DNA from: JBCCQL01 sp039414355
Lineage (GTDB): Bacteria > Planctomycetota > Planctomycetia > Pirellulales > Lacipirellulaceae
Reading direction: 5' to 3'
Assembly: GCA_039414355.1 (NCBI GenBank)
Contig: JBCDJN010000012.1
Location: 1 to 64,000, forward strand
DNA length: 64,000 nucleotides
Both the position numbers and the translations under genes were made by a program. The notes under the pieces are model-generated. The model made no database searches. It saw only the letters and a program-made list of their open reading frames with translations, and was not told the DNA's origin. Below are positions 8,174-17,122 of the stretch, piece after piece. Within the stretch, counting starts at the first letter, position 1, and each line of letters starts with the position of its first letter.

Positions 8174-8222
8174 GAGATTCGAGATTGGAGCAGGGAGCTA
8201 GGAGCTGGTAGCTGGGAACACG
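8174..8222 (-). repeat. Heptanucleotide tandem array abutting the ilvE start codon
   Basis: Read on the plus strand, seven consecutive 7-mers run in phase from the base next to the start codon: GAGATTC, GAGATTG, GAGCAGG, GAGCTAG, GAGCTGG, TAGCTGG, GAACACG. The first six share the GAGNNNG pattern or differ from it by one base. The 5' leader of ilvE is thus built of repeat and lacks a Shine-Dalgarno motif. Confidence 0.75.
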
Positions 8223-8363
8223 CGGCTTCGCCCCGAGTTTACTGCGTGCCGGGGCGAACGGGCAGCCCGCAGATCGGGCGTCGGTGCGAAGACCGATCGA
8301 TAACGCCGAAGGTTCGCGTCCGAGAGCCGGGCTAGCCATTCCAGCGAGGAGACTTCCGGCCCA

Positions 8364-9074
8364 CTAGGGCAGCGCGGCGACGTGCGGCGTGGTCTCCTCG
8401 GTGCGGCCGGCGACGTAGACTTCGCCGTCGCGGACCTCGATCACCTCGAGCACGCACGTGTGCCGGGCGGTGGGGGCCGCCCAACTGATGTCTTGCAGGA
8501 GTACGGGGCGGCCGTCATTCTGCGTCCAGCGCCCGGGGAGTCCCTCGTCGCCCGTGGCGGCTTGGAGTTGGGCGAAGACCTGCGCCGTGGGCAGCGGCGC
8601 CGTGCCGATGCGGGCGGCTGATAACTCCAGGGCGAGCGAACCGTCCTCGGCCACAAAGGGCGCCACGTCCAGCGCCACCACCGCGTCAACGCCGTGCCGC
8701 GTCGCCCGCAGGGCCAGGGTCACCACGCCGGGGTTAATGAGCACCCGCAGGTCGCTCAGCCCCTCCTCGGCCAGTTCGGGCAGCACTTCGTCCAGCTTGG
8801 TAGCGAACCAACTGTTCATCTGGTCGGCCGTGAGCACCGTTTCCCAAGCTTCCGCGTTGCCCGCGTCGCTGTAGAGAGCGGCGAGCTGGCTTTCGAGCTC
8901 CTGCCGCTTTTGGTCGAGGTCGCCCGCTTCCATCTGGCGGCGGGTCGCCTCGATCACGGCCTGGTACTCGGGCACGGGGGCAGTGGCGGCCCGGTAGAGC
9001 AGGGCCACCGCGATGGCGGCGCCAACGAGCATAAAGGCCGAGCCGATAGCGGCCCGGCGGAGCCAGCGAACCAT
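8364..9074 (-). CDS. Membrane-anchored protein of unknown function
   Basis: 236 residues. One N-terminal transmembrane helix (about residues 8-27, AAIGSAFMLVGAAIAVALLY) anchors an exported domain. A helical, charged stretch follows (about 35-75, rich in Gln/Glu/Leu), then a region with NSWFATKLDEVLPELAEEGLSDLRV and a C-terminal beta-rich domain ending RTEETTPHVAALP. I do not recognise the family or any catalytic motif. It faces away from the next gene (9359, plus strand) across a 284-bp divergent intergenic region in which I could not identify a convincing promoter. The 190-bp gap to ilvE makes co-transcription possible but unproven. Confidence 0.7.
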   Translation of the reverse strand: MVRWLRRAAIGSAFMLVGAAIAVALLYRAATAPVPEYQAVIEATRRQMEAGDLDQKRQELESQLAALYSDAGNAEAWETVLTADQMNSWFATKLDEVLPELAEEGLSDLRVLINPGVVTLALRATRHGVDAVVALDVAPFVAEDGSLALELSAARIGTAPLPTAQVFAQLQAATGDEGLPGRWTQNDGRPVLLQDISWAAPTARHTCVLEVIEVRDGEVYVAGRTEETTPHVAALP

Positions 9075-9358
9075 CCACGCCTCGTTTCTGCCGTGGTCGG
9101 CGGCCGGCGGGGCCGCGTTCCGGGTGGGTTGTCGCCTTGTTGCCCGCAGGGTGTCGCGGGCCAGTGGGGAATGCTAGCCACGCGGCACGGCCGGGCAAAT
9201 AGCGATCGCCCGCCGCCAGCGTTGCCGGCAAGAATCGCCCTGGCCACACCGCCGCGGCGGCTGGTACAAGCCCGGCGGTGCGCCGCATCACCGGGAGTCC
9301 GCTCCCGGGGATTCGGCCCAAGGCCGTCCGTTTAGCCTAACTCGCGACGCAAGAAACC

Positions 9359-11989
9359 GTGCGGAATTGGTTCGCAACACCAGCGATTCTGTCGGCGGCG
9401 ATTGGCGCCGGTTCGCTGCTGGCTGGTGGGGCGAGGGGAGAGCTGGCGCCGTCGATCCTCGATTCATTTGAGAGCCCCACCACGGTCTGGCGACAGCCGG
9501 CCGACCCCGGCGCCACACGGGTGCTCGCCCACGTTCGGTCACGCGACACCCGCCGTGGCGAGTCGATTGGCGTGGAGCACATCCGCCTCGCCTGCCCGGC
9601 CGGCTACTCCGGCGTCTTCCTCTATCCCATCGGCCTGGCGCCGATCGTGGAAGACTTCAAGGCGACGATCGACCTACGGAGCTCCGCGTACGGCGTCCGC
9701 CTGGCGGCAAGAGTGGTGCTTCCTGCCGCGGCGGACGATTCAAACCAAAACGGGCCGGTCACGATGGTGGTCCGCGGACCGGCGCTCTACCAAACGCCCG
9801 GCCAGTGGGCCACGCTGCGGATCGAAGGCTTGCCGGCCCTGGTCAACGCTCAGGCGAGGCTGCTGAGAGCGTCTCCGAACTCGCCGGCGGCCGACACCCG
9901 GCAGGCGTACGTCGACAGCCTCGTGCTGATCGTCCCGAGCGGTCCGCAGGGCTCCGAGGTTTGGGTCGACGAGCTTCGGGTCGAGGGACCGCTGGTCAAG
10001 CAGGCGATCGACGATCGCTTGGCCGGGAACTCCGACGGCGAAGCCCCAGACCCCGCGACCGATGCCGATGAGCCACAGCCCGAGGTCCGCGCGTCGGCCG
10101 ACGGCCTGGCCGCGGCGGGCGAGCTGTTGTTTCCGCTCGTCTGGTCGTCGCACGGAGAATCGGTGGCGACCGTATCCAATGCCGGCTTCAACACGCTGGC
10201 CGTCAATCAGCTTCCCGACGAGGCGATGCAAGCCGCCGCGGCCGATCGCGGCATGCGGTTGATCGCGCCGTTGCCCAACGGCGGCGACGCCCCGGCGATC
10301 GACGGCGTCCTCGCCTGGCGGTTGCCGGGCCGCGTGGCCGGTGACGCGATCGACTCCGCTCGCCCGGCGATTGAGGCCTACCGCGACGATCCGATTCTGG
10401 CGAGGCGGCCGCTGCTCGTGGCGCCCGCCGGCAGCAACGCCGCGTGGAGTCGGCTGGCGGACGGCATGCTCCTGGATGCCACGAGGCTCGGCGGCGTGCA
10501 TGAAAGTCCCTTCGCGGCGACGAGCTCCCAGTGCATGCCCGGGGCGCCGGCTTTCGCGCAGGTCGCGTTGACCTACGAAGCCCAGGCGGCGGACCAGCTG
10601 GCGGCGTTCGCCCCCAGCGGCAAGTCGCCCCAGTGGCGTGAGGTGGACGCGGTGCAGTCCGACGTGTGGCTGGCGATCGGCGCCGGCGCTCGCGGCGTTT
10701 GGCTGCAGTCCGACCGCCCGCTCGGCGGCGCGCTGCCTTCGGACCAAACCATGCAAGCGGCGATCGAGCTGCTGAACCTCAAGGCAAAGCTCATCAAGCC
10801 GTGGCTCGCCGGCGGGCGGCGGGCGGCGGGTATCAAGGACGGCCTCGGCAAGCCGCTGGCCGCGGTCTTTGTCCGCGACCGCACGCGGTTGATCGTCGGG
10901 CTCGCCACCCAGGCGCAGCCAATCCTTCGCAGCTTCACCGTCCCCTCGGCTTCAGAAACCGCCACCGCCTACCGACTCACGCCCGCGGGTCTCACACCGC
11001 TGAAGCAGCAGCGGGTGCTCGGCGGTGTGTCGATCAAGAGCCCGCCGCCCGGACCGGGTCAGTTCATTCTATTGACCGACGACCGCGTCGCCGTGCGGGA
11101 CATCCAGCGCCGAGTCGCCCGAATCGCCGCCCGCACGCTGACCCTGCAGCAGCGCCTGGTGATCGCGGGGCTCAAGCAGTTTGAAACCATGATGGGCGAG
11201 GCGGGCGAGTCCTTCTACACCAAGCCGGTTTCCGGCGTCGCCGCCGCGTGCAAGCGGGCGATCAGCCAGTCGCAGGCGGCCGAGGCGAGCAGTGACTTGA
11301 CCGGCGCGTACTTGGCGGCGTCGCGGGGCCTGCTGGTCCTGAGCCGCGGCCGGCGGGAGGTCTTCGGCCGCCTCACGCCCGCGGTGCGGCTGGACAGCTC
11401 ACCGCTTACGCACAGCCCCGCCACGTGGCCGGACGAGATCCGCCTCCGCCAACTGCTGCGGGCCCTGCCGCGGAAGGGCAACCGGCTTGCCGGCGGCGAC
11501 TTCGAAGACCTGGCGACGCTGAAGCAGCTCGGGTGGTCGTACACCCGCGCGGACAACCGCCGGGCGAGCGTCAAGCTGGTCGACACCGACCCCAAGCACG
11601 GCGAACGCGCGTTGTGGATCACCTGCGACGCCGCGGGCGGCAACGCCGGCGAGGCGTCGGCGTGGGTCACTTCGCCCACCGTGAAGGCCGAAGCCGGCCA
11701 GCTTTTGGAAGTCACCGGTTGGGTCCGCTTTGAGCCCGCGTCCGCAGGCCCCGGCGCGTTGGTCGTGGTCGACTCGCTCGGCGGCGAGACCCTGAGCTTA
11801 ACGCTCCGCGAAGCGGCAGACTGGCGCCCGTTCCGCTTGCTCCGCCGGCCGACCAGCAGCGAAGGGCTGAAGCTGAGCTTCGTCCTCTACGGCGCCGGTC
11901 GGGGAGAGGTAGACGCCGTTATGGTGCGGCCCGTGCAGCTCAGCGCGCCGACGCTGCGGGCCGCTGACCGCCGAACTCATCCGAAGTGA
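9359..11989 (+). CDS. Large secreted protein with a carbohydrate-binding-like C-terminus, function unknown
   Basis: 876 residues from a GTG start; the signal peptide (AILSAAIGAGSLLAGGARG) directly follows it, which supports this start. An N-terminal beta-rich domain (about 30-210, including VWVDELRVEG) resembles a carbohydrate-binding module. The central part (about 250-560) has alternating strand and helix segments such as NAGFNTLAVNQLP and LIAPLPNGG that could form a TIM-like barrel. The last 150 residues (GGDFEDLATLKQLGWSY to EVDAVMVRPV) again look like a CBM4/9-type jelly roll. Catalytic residues of a known glycoside hydrolase family were not identified. Its stop overlaps the 3' end of purQ by 13 bp on the other strand. 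Confidence 0.75.
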   Translation: MRNWFATPAILSAAIGAGSLLAGGARGELAPSILDSFESPTTVWRQPADPGATRVLAHVRSRDTRRGESIGVEHIRLACPAGYSGVFLYPIGLAPIVEDFKATIDLRSSAYGVRLAARVVLPAAADDSNQNGPVTMVVRGPALYQTPGQWATLRIEGLPALVNAQARLLRASPNSPAADTRQAYVDSLVLIVPSGPQGSEVWVDELRVEGPLVKQAIDDRLAGNSDGEAPDPATDADEPQPEVRASADGLAAAGELLFPLVWSSHGESVATVSNAGFNTLAVNQLPDEAMQAAAADRGMRLIAPLPNGGDAPAIDGVLAWRLPGRVAGDAIDSARPAIEAYRDDPILARRPLLVAPAGSNAAWSRLADGMLLDATRLGGVHESPFAATSSQCMPGAPAFAQVALTYEAQAADQLAAFAPSGKSPQWREVDAVQSDVWLAIGAGARGVWLQSDRPLGGALPSDQTMQAAIELLNLKAKLIKPWLAGGRRAAGIKDGLGKPLAAVFVRDRTRLIVGLATQAQPILRSFTVPSASETATAYRLTPAGLTPLKQQRVLGGVSIKSPPPGPGQFILLTDDRVAVRDIQRRVARIAARTLTLQQRLVIAGLKQFETMMGEAGESFYTKPVSGVAAACKRAISQSQAAEASSDLTGAYLAASRGLLVLSRGRREVFGRLTPAVRLDSSPLTHSPATWPDEIRLRQLLRALPRKGNRLAGGDFEDLATLKQLGWSYTRADNRRASVKLVDTDPKHGERALWITCDAAGGNAGEASAWVTSPTVKAEAGQLLEVTGWVRFEPASAGPGALVVVDSLGGETLSLTLREAADWRPFRLLRRPTSSEGLKLSFVLYGAGRGEVDAVMVRPVQLSAPTLRAADRRTHPK

Positions 11990-12744
11990 GCCACCGCGTT
12001 CTGAAACACCTTCAAGCCGTCGGCAACTCCGTTGCCGCCTTCACGTCGGCGGGTCCACTGCGGGTGCTGCGTCGGGTCGACGAACCGTTCCGGGTGCGGC
12101 ATCAGGCCAAGAACGCGGCCGGTCGGGTCGCAAACGCCGGCGATGTGGTCGGCCGAGCCGTTGGGGTTGGCGGGGTAGGCCGTGCCGCCTCCGCCTTCGG
12201 TCGTGTAACGCAGCACCGCTTGGGCGCCGAGCGTTGGCAGCGAGCCCTCCCGGCACACGAACTTGCCCTCGGCGTGGGCCACCGGCAGCTCCATCTGCTC
12301 AATGCCGCGGAGGAACACGCATTCGCCCGCCGCCACCGAGAGCCGCACCCAGCGTGCCTCGAAGCGGCCGCTGTCGTTCCGCGTCAGCGTGGCGAGTGGG
12401 CCGGACGGGTCTTCCAGGCCGAGCAGGCCCGTCGCCATCAGCACCTGGAACCCGTTGCAAACGCCCAGCACCAGCTTGCCCGCGTCGCGGAACCGCTGCA
12501 TCGCGTCGCCAAGCTGCCGGCGGACCTGGCCGCCGAGGATGCGGCCGGCGGCGATGTCGTCGCCATAGCTGAACCCGCCCGGCAGGCAGAAGACCTGGTA
12601 GTCGTCCAGCATCGCGGGCGACTCCAGCAGCCGCAGCACGTGCACCTGCTCGCACACGGCCCCGGCCAGCGTGAAGGCGTGGGCCGTCTCCTCGTTGCAG
12701 TTGGTGCCGGGAGCGCGAAGGATCAAGACGCGGGGCTGAGGCAT
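11977..12744 (-). CDS. purQ: Phosphoribosylformylglycinamidine synthase, glutaminase subunit
   Basis: 255 residues of class I glutamine amidotransferase. It supplies ammonia to PurL for step four of purine synthesis. The catalytic triad is visible: C96 in GVCNGFQVL, and H217 and E219 in MPHPERF. The N-terminal APGTNCNEET and the LPGGFSYGDD loop are diagnostic for PurQ. It lies 102 bp downstream of purL on the same strand; a heptanucleotide array (12745-12793) and a dispersed 28-bp element (12800-12828) fill the leader, and no Shine-Dalgarno sequence is visible. The 3' end overlaps the convergent secreted-protein gene by 13 bp. Confidence 0.97.
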   Translation of the reverse strand: MPQPRVLILRAPGTNCNEETAHAFTLAGAVCEQVHVLRLLESPAMLDDYQVFCLPGGFSYGDDIAAGRILGGQVRRQLGDAMQRFRDAGKLVLGVCNGFQVLMATGLLGLEDPSGPLATLTRNDSGRFEARWVRLSVAAGECVFLRGIEQMELPVAHAEGKFVCREGSLPTLGAQAVLRYTTEGGGGTAYPANPNGSADHIAGVCDPTGRVLGLMPHPERFVDPTQHPQWTRRREGGNGVADGLKVFQNAVAHFG

Positions 12745-12793
12745 AGGTGGTGGCGAGTGCGAGTGGCAAGTGGAGGTGGCGAGTGGCGGTTGT
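12745..12793 (-). repeat. Heptanucleotide array abutting the purQ start codon
   Basis: On the plus strand the array reads as degenerate 7-mers of the GGCGAGT/GCGAGTG/GCAAGTG type, with one 6-bp unit, from the base next to the start codon. It belongs to the same sequence family as the arrays at 35255-35281 and 56069-56103. Confidence 0.65.
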
Positions 12794-12799
12794 TCCGTT

Positions 12800-12828
12800 G
12801 GCGAGCCGGCCGGCGTCAGCCGCCGGAG
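12800..12828 (-). repeat. Dispersed 28/29-bp element, copy 1 (upstream of purQ)
   Basis: Plus strand begins GGCGAGCCGG and ends GCCGGAG with a central GGCGTCAGCC. Similar copies lie at 46179-46206, 61750-61777 and 62823-62850. In gene-sense orientation it reads CTCCGG, then GCTGACGC, then GGCTCGCC. This copy can fold as CCGGCG-GCTGA-CGCCGG. Confidence 0.6.
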
Positions 12829-12846
12829 TTGGTCAAGAGCAGCGAA

Positions 12847-15807
12847 CTACCCGAAGACCCCAACAGCAAGCGTCCCCTTCCAAGCGTCCCTGAGCTCGGC
12901 GACGTCGGCATCGATCACCGCGGCGTCGCCGAGCGTGATCGCAACACGCGTAGCGGCGGCAACTTCACCGAGCCGCGCGATCGCGATGCCGCTTAGCGCC
13001 GCCTCAAACGCCTCGGCGTTCTCTGGCGCCACTTCGCAGAGGAAGCGGGTGTTCGACTCGCTGAAGAGCAGCGTCGCCGCCGGCAATTCGTCGCCGAGCG
13101 AGGCGAGGTCGATCGTCGTTCCGAGCCCGCCGGCGAAGGCCATCTCGGCGGCGGCCGCGGCAAGACCGCCCTCGCTCAGGTCGTGGCACGCGGCGATCAG
13201 CCCGCCGGTGATGGCGTGGTGCATGGCCGCGAAGGTCGCCTTCGCCCGCGGCCCGTCGACCGTTGGCGCTCGGCCGCCGCTCAGGTTGTTGACCAGCGCG
13301 AAGTGCGAGCCGCCGAGTTCGTCCTTCGTCTCGCCAACCAGGTACAGCACGTTGCCGGGCCGCTTGAGGTCCATGGTGACGCACGCCGAGACGTCGTCCA
13401 CCTGGCCGATCGCGCTGATGAGCAGCGTGGGCGGGATGGCGATGGTCTGCTTCTCGCCGTCCTCGGCAGCGTAGCTGAACTCGTTGTTGAGGCTGTCCTT
13501 GCCGCTGATGAAGGGGGCTTCGAGCTCGAGCGCCAAATCGTGGCACGCGAGCGCCGCGCGGACCAGGCCGCCAAGCGTTTCGCTCCGCTCGCAGTCGCCC
13601 CAGCAGAAGTTATCTAGCAAGCCGATCCGCGCTGGGTCGGCACCCACGGCCACGGCGTTGCGGACCGCCTCGTCGATGGCGCTGGCCGCCATGTGGTACG
13701 GGTCGAGGTCACCGTAGCGGGGGTTGATGCCGCAGCTCAGCACGATGCCTCTGCGCGACGTCAGTTTGGGCCGCACCACCGCCGCGTCGCCGGGCCCGTC
13801 CGACGCGACGCCCACCAGAGGCTTCACAACGCTGCCTCCCTGCACCTCGTGATCGTACTGGCGGATGATCGCCTCTTTGCTCGCCACGTTGGGCGCGGCG
13901 AGGATGCGGAGCAGGTCGTCGGTGTAGTCGTCTCGCGCAGGCGGCGTGAGCGACGGCTGCGCGGGTGGCGTGAAGCTCGCTTCGCGGACCACCGGCGGTC
14001 GCCCGTCGTGCAGCAGCGTCATCGGCAGGTCGCCCACCGTGTTGTCGCCGTACTTCAGCACCAGCCGGCCGGTGGGCTCGAAGCGGCCGAGCACAGTCGC
14101 CTCCACGCCCTCGCTGTTGCAGAGCGCTTCGAGACGCGGCCACTTGTCGGGGTCAACGGCGAAGACCATTCGTTCTTGGGCTTCGGAGATCCAGATCTCC
14201 GTGTAGCTCAGCCCGTGGTACTTGAGCGGCGCCCGGTCGAGCCAAACCTCGGCGCCGATCTCCTCGCCCATCTCGCCCACCGCGCTGCTGAAGCCGCCGG
14301 CGCCGCAATCGGTGACGGCGGTGAAGAGCCGCTCGTCGCGGGCTTGCAGCAGCACGTCGAGCACGCGTTTCTCTTCGATGGCGTTGCCGATTTGCACGGC
14401 GCCGCCGGAGACGCTCTCGCTCTCGCTGGTGAGCTCGGCGCTGCTGAACGTGGCGCCGTGGATGCCGTCGCGCCCGGTCCGGCCGCCAACGGCGACGATC
14501 AGGTCGCCCGGCTGGGGCTCGCCGAACGACGCGTCGTGCGGGATCAGCCCGGCGGTGCCGCAGTAGACGAGCGGGTTGCCCAGGTAACGCGGGTCGAAGC
14601 AGACGGCGCCGTTGACGGTCGGGATGCCCATCCGGTTGCCGTAGTCGCGGACCCCCTCAACAACGCCCTGCATCACCCGCCGCGGCGGCAGCACACCGGG
14701 CGGGAGCGACTCGTCCGTCGGCTGGGTCTCGTCGATGCAACGCGGCGGGGCGAAGCAGAAGACGTCGGTGTTGGCGACCGGCTTGGCGCCGAGGCCGGCG
14801 CCGAGGATGTCGCGGATCACCCCGCCAAGGCCGGTGTTGGCGCCGCCGTACGGCTCGATGGCGGACGGGTGGTTGTGCGTCTCCACCTTGAACGCCACGT
14901 TATCCTGCTCGTCAAACCGCACCAGCCCGGCGTTGTCCTTGAAGACGCTCACGCACCAGTCTTCCCGCTCCGGGTCGGCCTGCCACTTCTGCCGGAGCTC
15001 GTTCGTCGCGGCGAAGATCGTCTCCTTGAGCATGTTGTCGAACCGACGCTCGCCGTTCTCGTCGCGGTAGGCGATGCGGCCGGCGAGCGTCTTGTGGCTG
15101 CAGTGCTCGCTCCAGGTTTGAGCGAGCGTTTCCAGCTCGATGTCCGTGGGCGAGCGGCCGGCGTCGACAAAGAACTGGCGAATCGTCTGCATCTCAGCCA
15201 GTTGCAGGTAGAGCTGCCCCTCGCGGCTGAGCCGCATTAGGCCTTCGTCATCGAGCTCGGCGATCGGCACGTGGCGGAGCTCGTAGTGGTAGTCGCCGCC
15301 CGAGTCGAGTCGATCGATCGCCAGCGGGCCCTCGATGAGCTGCTCGATGGCGTCGTTGGCCAGCGTCTGACCAATCGCCGTGATCGCTGCGTCGTCGGCG
15401 CCGGCGATCCAGTACTTGCGGAAGGTGCGGACCTGCGGCGGCTCGAAGCCCAGGTCCCCAATCGCCGCGGCGGTGCTCAACGCCACCGGGTCCATCACGC
15501 CGGGCTTTGGGAGCACGTTGAGGATGCCCGCCGGCGCCTCGCCGAGCCGCTTGGGCGTCGCCTTCAGCGGCCAGGAGCCGACCGAGCCAATCGCGGGCGT
15601 TTCGACGACGCGGTCCGACAGCAGCTCCGCCGCGATGCGCACCGCGTCGGGCTCGGCGATGGTGGGCGAGTCGATCAAGAACCCGCGCGCAGTCGCCACC
15701 TTTATGCCATCGCCGCCCGGCATGTCGTGGGCGCGGGCCTGCAGGCGCTCGGCTTCGCGGTCCGGCTGATCGTCTGCCGGCAGGACGTTAATCTCCCACA
15801 GCGTCAC
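12847..15807 (-). CDS. purL: Phosphoribosylformylglycinamidine synthase with N-terminal PurS-like extension
   Basis: 986 residues, about 230 more than a standalone small PurL (near 740-760). The ATP-dependent synthase that converts FGAR to FGAM. The N-terminal 1-200 (MTLWEINVLPADDQPDREAE...) looks like PurS-type sequence in two parts, so the PurS function is probably fused. The PurL core starts with TWSEHCSHKT (231-240) and continues with VETHNHPSAIEPYGGANTG, GRTGRDGIHGATFSS and a second half with DLSEGGLAAAAAEMAF. It overlaps the tyrA stop by 20 bp and is followed by purQ, so tyrA-purL-purQ is a likely operon. The domain assignment of the N-terminus is inference from length and position. Confidence 0.96.
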   Translation of the reverse strand: MTLWEINVLPADDQPDREAERLQARAHDMPGGDGIKVATARGFLIDSPTIAEPDAVRIAAELLSDRVVETPAIGSVGSWPLKATPKRLGEAPAGILNVLPKPGVMDPVALSTAAAIGDLGFEPPQVRTFRKYWIAGADDAAITAIGQTLANDAIEQLIEGPLAIDRLDSGGDYHYELRHVPIAELDDEGLMRLSREGQLYLQLAEMQTIRQFFVDAGRSPTDIELETLAQTWSEHCSHKTLAGRIAYRDENGERRFDNMLKETIFAATNELRQKWQADPEREDWCVSVFKDNAGLVRFDEQDNVAFKVETHNHPSAIEPYGGANTGLGGVIRDILGAGLGAKPVANTDVFCFAPPRCIDETQPTDESLPPGVLPPRRVMQGVVEGVRDYGNRMGIPTVNGAVCFDPRYLGNPLVYCGTAGLIPHDASFGEPQPGDLIVAVGGRTGRDGIHGATFSSAELTSESESVSGGAVQIGNAIEEKRVLDVLLQARDERLFTAVTDCGAGGFSSAVGEMGEEIGAEVWLDRAPLKYHGLSYTEIWISEAQERMVFAVDPDKWPRLEALCNSEGVEATVLGRFEPTGRLVLKYGDNTVGDLPMTLLHDGRPPVVREASFTPPAQPSLTPPARDDYTDDLLRILAAPNVASKEAIIRQYDHEVQGGSVVKPLVGVASDGPGDAAVVRPKLTSRRGIVLSCGINPRYGDLDPYHMAASAIDEAVRNAVAVGADPARIGLLDNFCWGDCERSETLGGLVRAALACHDLALELEAPFISGKDSLNNEFSYAAEDGEKQTIAIPPTLLISAIGQVDDVSACVTMDLKRPGNVLYLVGETKDELGGSHFALVNNLSGGRAPTVDGPRAKATFAAMHHAITGGLIAACHDLSEGGLAAAAAEMAFAGGLGTTIDLASLGDELPAATLLFSESNTRFLCEVAPENAEAFEAALSGIAIARLGEVAAATRVAITLGDAAVIDADVAELRDAWKGTLAVGVFG

Positions 15808-16660
15808 GGCGGTCCTTTCCTTCGGCTAGCAGGTGAAGCAGCTTGGTCGGGTCTTCGTCGCTCACCGCCTGGCGGAACGCGGTCAGACCGCCCTGCAGGG
15901 TGTCGAGGGCGGCCATCACGTCGGCCCGGTTGGCGAGCAGGATGTCCCGCCACAACGCCGGGTCGCCGGCGGCCACGCGGGTGGTGTCTTGCCATCCGCC
16001 GCCGGTGAGCGGCAGGGCTTCGGCGGGCGTCACGCCGGCGAGCGCCGCGGCGGCGACGTGCGGCAGGTGGCTGGTGAGAGCGAGCAGGCGGTCGTGCTCG
16101 GCCGGCGAGAGCGAGAGCGTTTCGCCGCCCAAGCTCCGCCAAAACCGGGTGGCTCGAAGGGTCGCATCGGGCGGTGTAGCGGGTGTTGGCGTGACGACGA
16201 TCGACCGCCCGTCGAACAGGTCCTCGCGGGCCGCCTCGGGCCCGGTGCGGTGGTCGCCGGCAATGGGGTGGCTGCCGACAAACGCCACGGGCAACTGCTC
16301 GGCGGCGATCGCGTGCTCGATCGCCTCGACGATGCCCGCCTTGGTGCTGCCGGCGTCGGTCAACAGGCAACCGGGCGGGCAGGCTCGGGCCACGGCGAGG
16401 GCCGTGCCGGCGATGGCGCCAACCGGGGCGCAGATCACCACCGTGTCTGCCGTGGCGACGGCGGCCGCCATGTCGGTGGTGGCGTGCGCGACGACGCCGG
16501 CGTCGAGGGCGCGTTGCCGGCTCTCAGGCCGCCGGGCAACGCCAATCACCTCCTCATACGCCCCAGCGCGCCGGGCCGCCAAGGCAATCGACCCGCCGAT
16601 CAGCCCCACCCCAACCACCACTAGGCGGCCGAATTCGGGCGTTGCGGGGCTGTCAGGCAT
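15788..16660 (-). CDS. tyrA: Prephenate dehydrogenase
   Basis: 290 residues. NAD(P)-dependent oxidative decarboxylation of prephenate (or arogenate) in tyrosine synthesis. The Rossmann motif GVGLIGGS (17-24) is followed by the TyrA signatures GSHPIAGDHRTGPEAA, LTSHLPHVAAAAL and GGGWQDTTRVAAGDP. No chorismate mutase or ACT domain is attached. Its stop codon lies inside the start of purL (20-bp overlap), implying translational coupling, an unusual pairing of aromatic and purine synthesis genes. Whether the substrate is prephenate or arogenate cannot be told from sequence. Confidence 0.94.
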   Translation of the reverse strand: MPDSPATPEFGRLVVVGVGLIGGSIALAARRAGAYEEVIGVARRPESRQRALDAGVVAHATTDMAAAVATADTVVICAPVGAIAGTALAVARACPPGCLLTDAGSTKAGIVEAIEHAIAAEQLPVAFVGSHPIAGDHRTGPEAAREDLFDGRSIVVTPTPATPPDATLRATRFWRSLGGETLSLSPAEHDRLLALTSHLPHVAAAALAGVTPAEALPLTGGGWQDTTRVAAGDPALWRDILLANRADVMAALDTLQGGLTAFRQAVSDEDPTKLLHLLAEGKDRRDAVGD

Positions 16661-17122
16661 TGGGAGGCGGGGTCGGCGGAGGGCGTCGCGTGGGTCGAGA
16701 GTTTAGCACACCGCGCCTGTCTGACAGCACCCCGGCAGCTAGCACGCGCGGGAGCCAAGCTCGTCGTCCGCCGTGCTAGGGTGAGTATTTGGGAATTCCC
16801 TCAGATTTCCTTGCCCAAACCGCCGGTCGCTGACGCATGTAGTGATAGCGGATTAGGCGGTTACCCCGAGCTTCGCTCTGCTGGCAACTGGCCTTCCAGC
16901 CGATACGGTAATTCGTCCAGAATGCGCCGAGCATGAGGAGCCGGCGGGTTAGGGCGGTTTGCGAACGACGCGGTGTTGAAGAAGTCGGAGAGACGCCGCG
17001 CTTTCGGGCGCCGGCGTTTCGCCGATAGCGGTACGATGCACGGTAGCCCGTGGCAACTCAGAAGGCGTAGGACACGCCTCGGTGACTCTAGAAGTCAATG
17101 GCTCTTGAAGGAGTAGTCAGCG
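16661..17122. other. Divergent intergenic region between tyrA and the DUF1573 gene
   Basis: 462 bases with no gene I can support. It holds an 8-bp inverted repeat, CTAGCACG (16739-16746) and CGTGCTAG (16772-16779) with a 25-base loop, and a small hairpin GCTGG/CCAGC (16880-16900). A clear sigma-70 promoter was not recognised. The region must carry the promoters of both flanking genes. Confidence 0.5.
17108..17113 (+). promoter_or_regulatory. Strong Shine-Dalgarno site of the DUF1573 gene
   Basis: AAGGAG at 17108-17113, nine bases before the ATG at 17123. It fixes the start of the gene and stands out because most starts in this window have no such motif. Confidence 0.75.
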
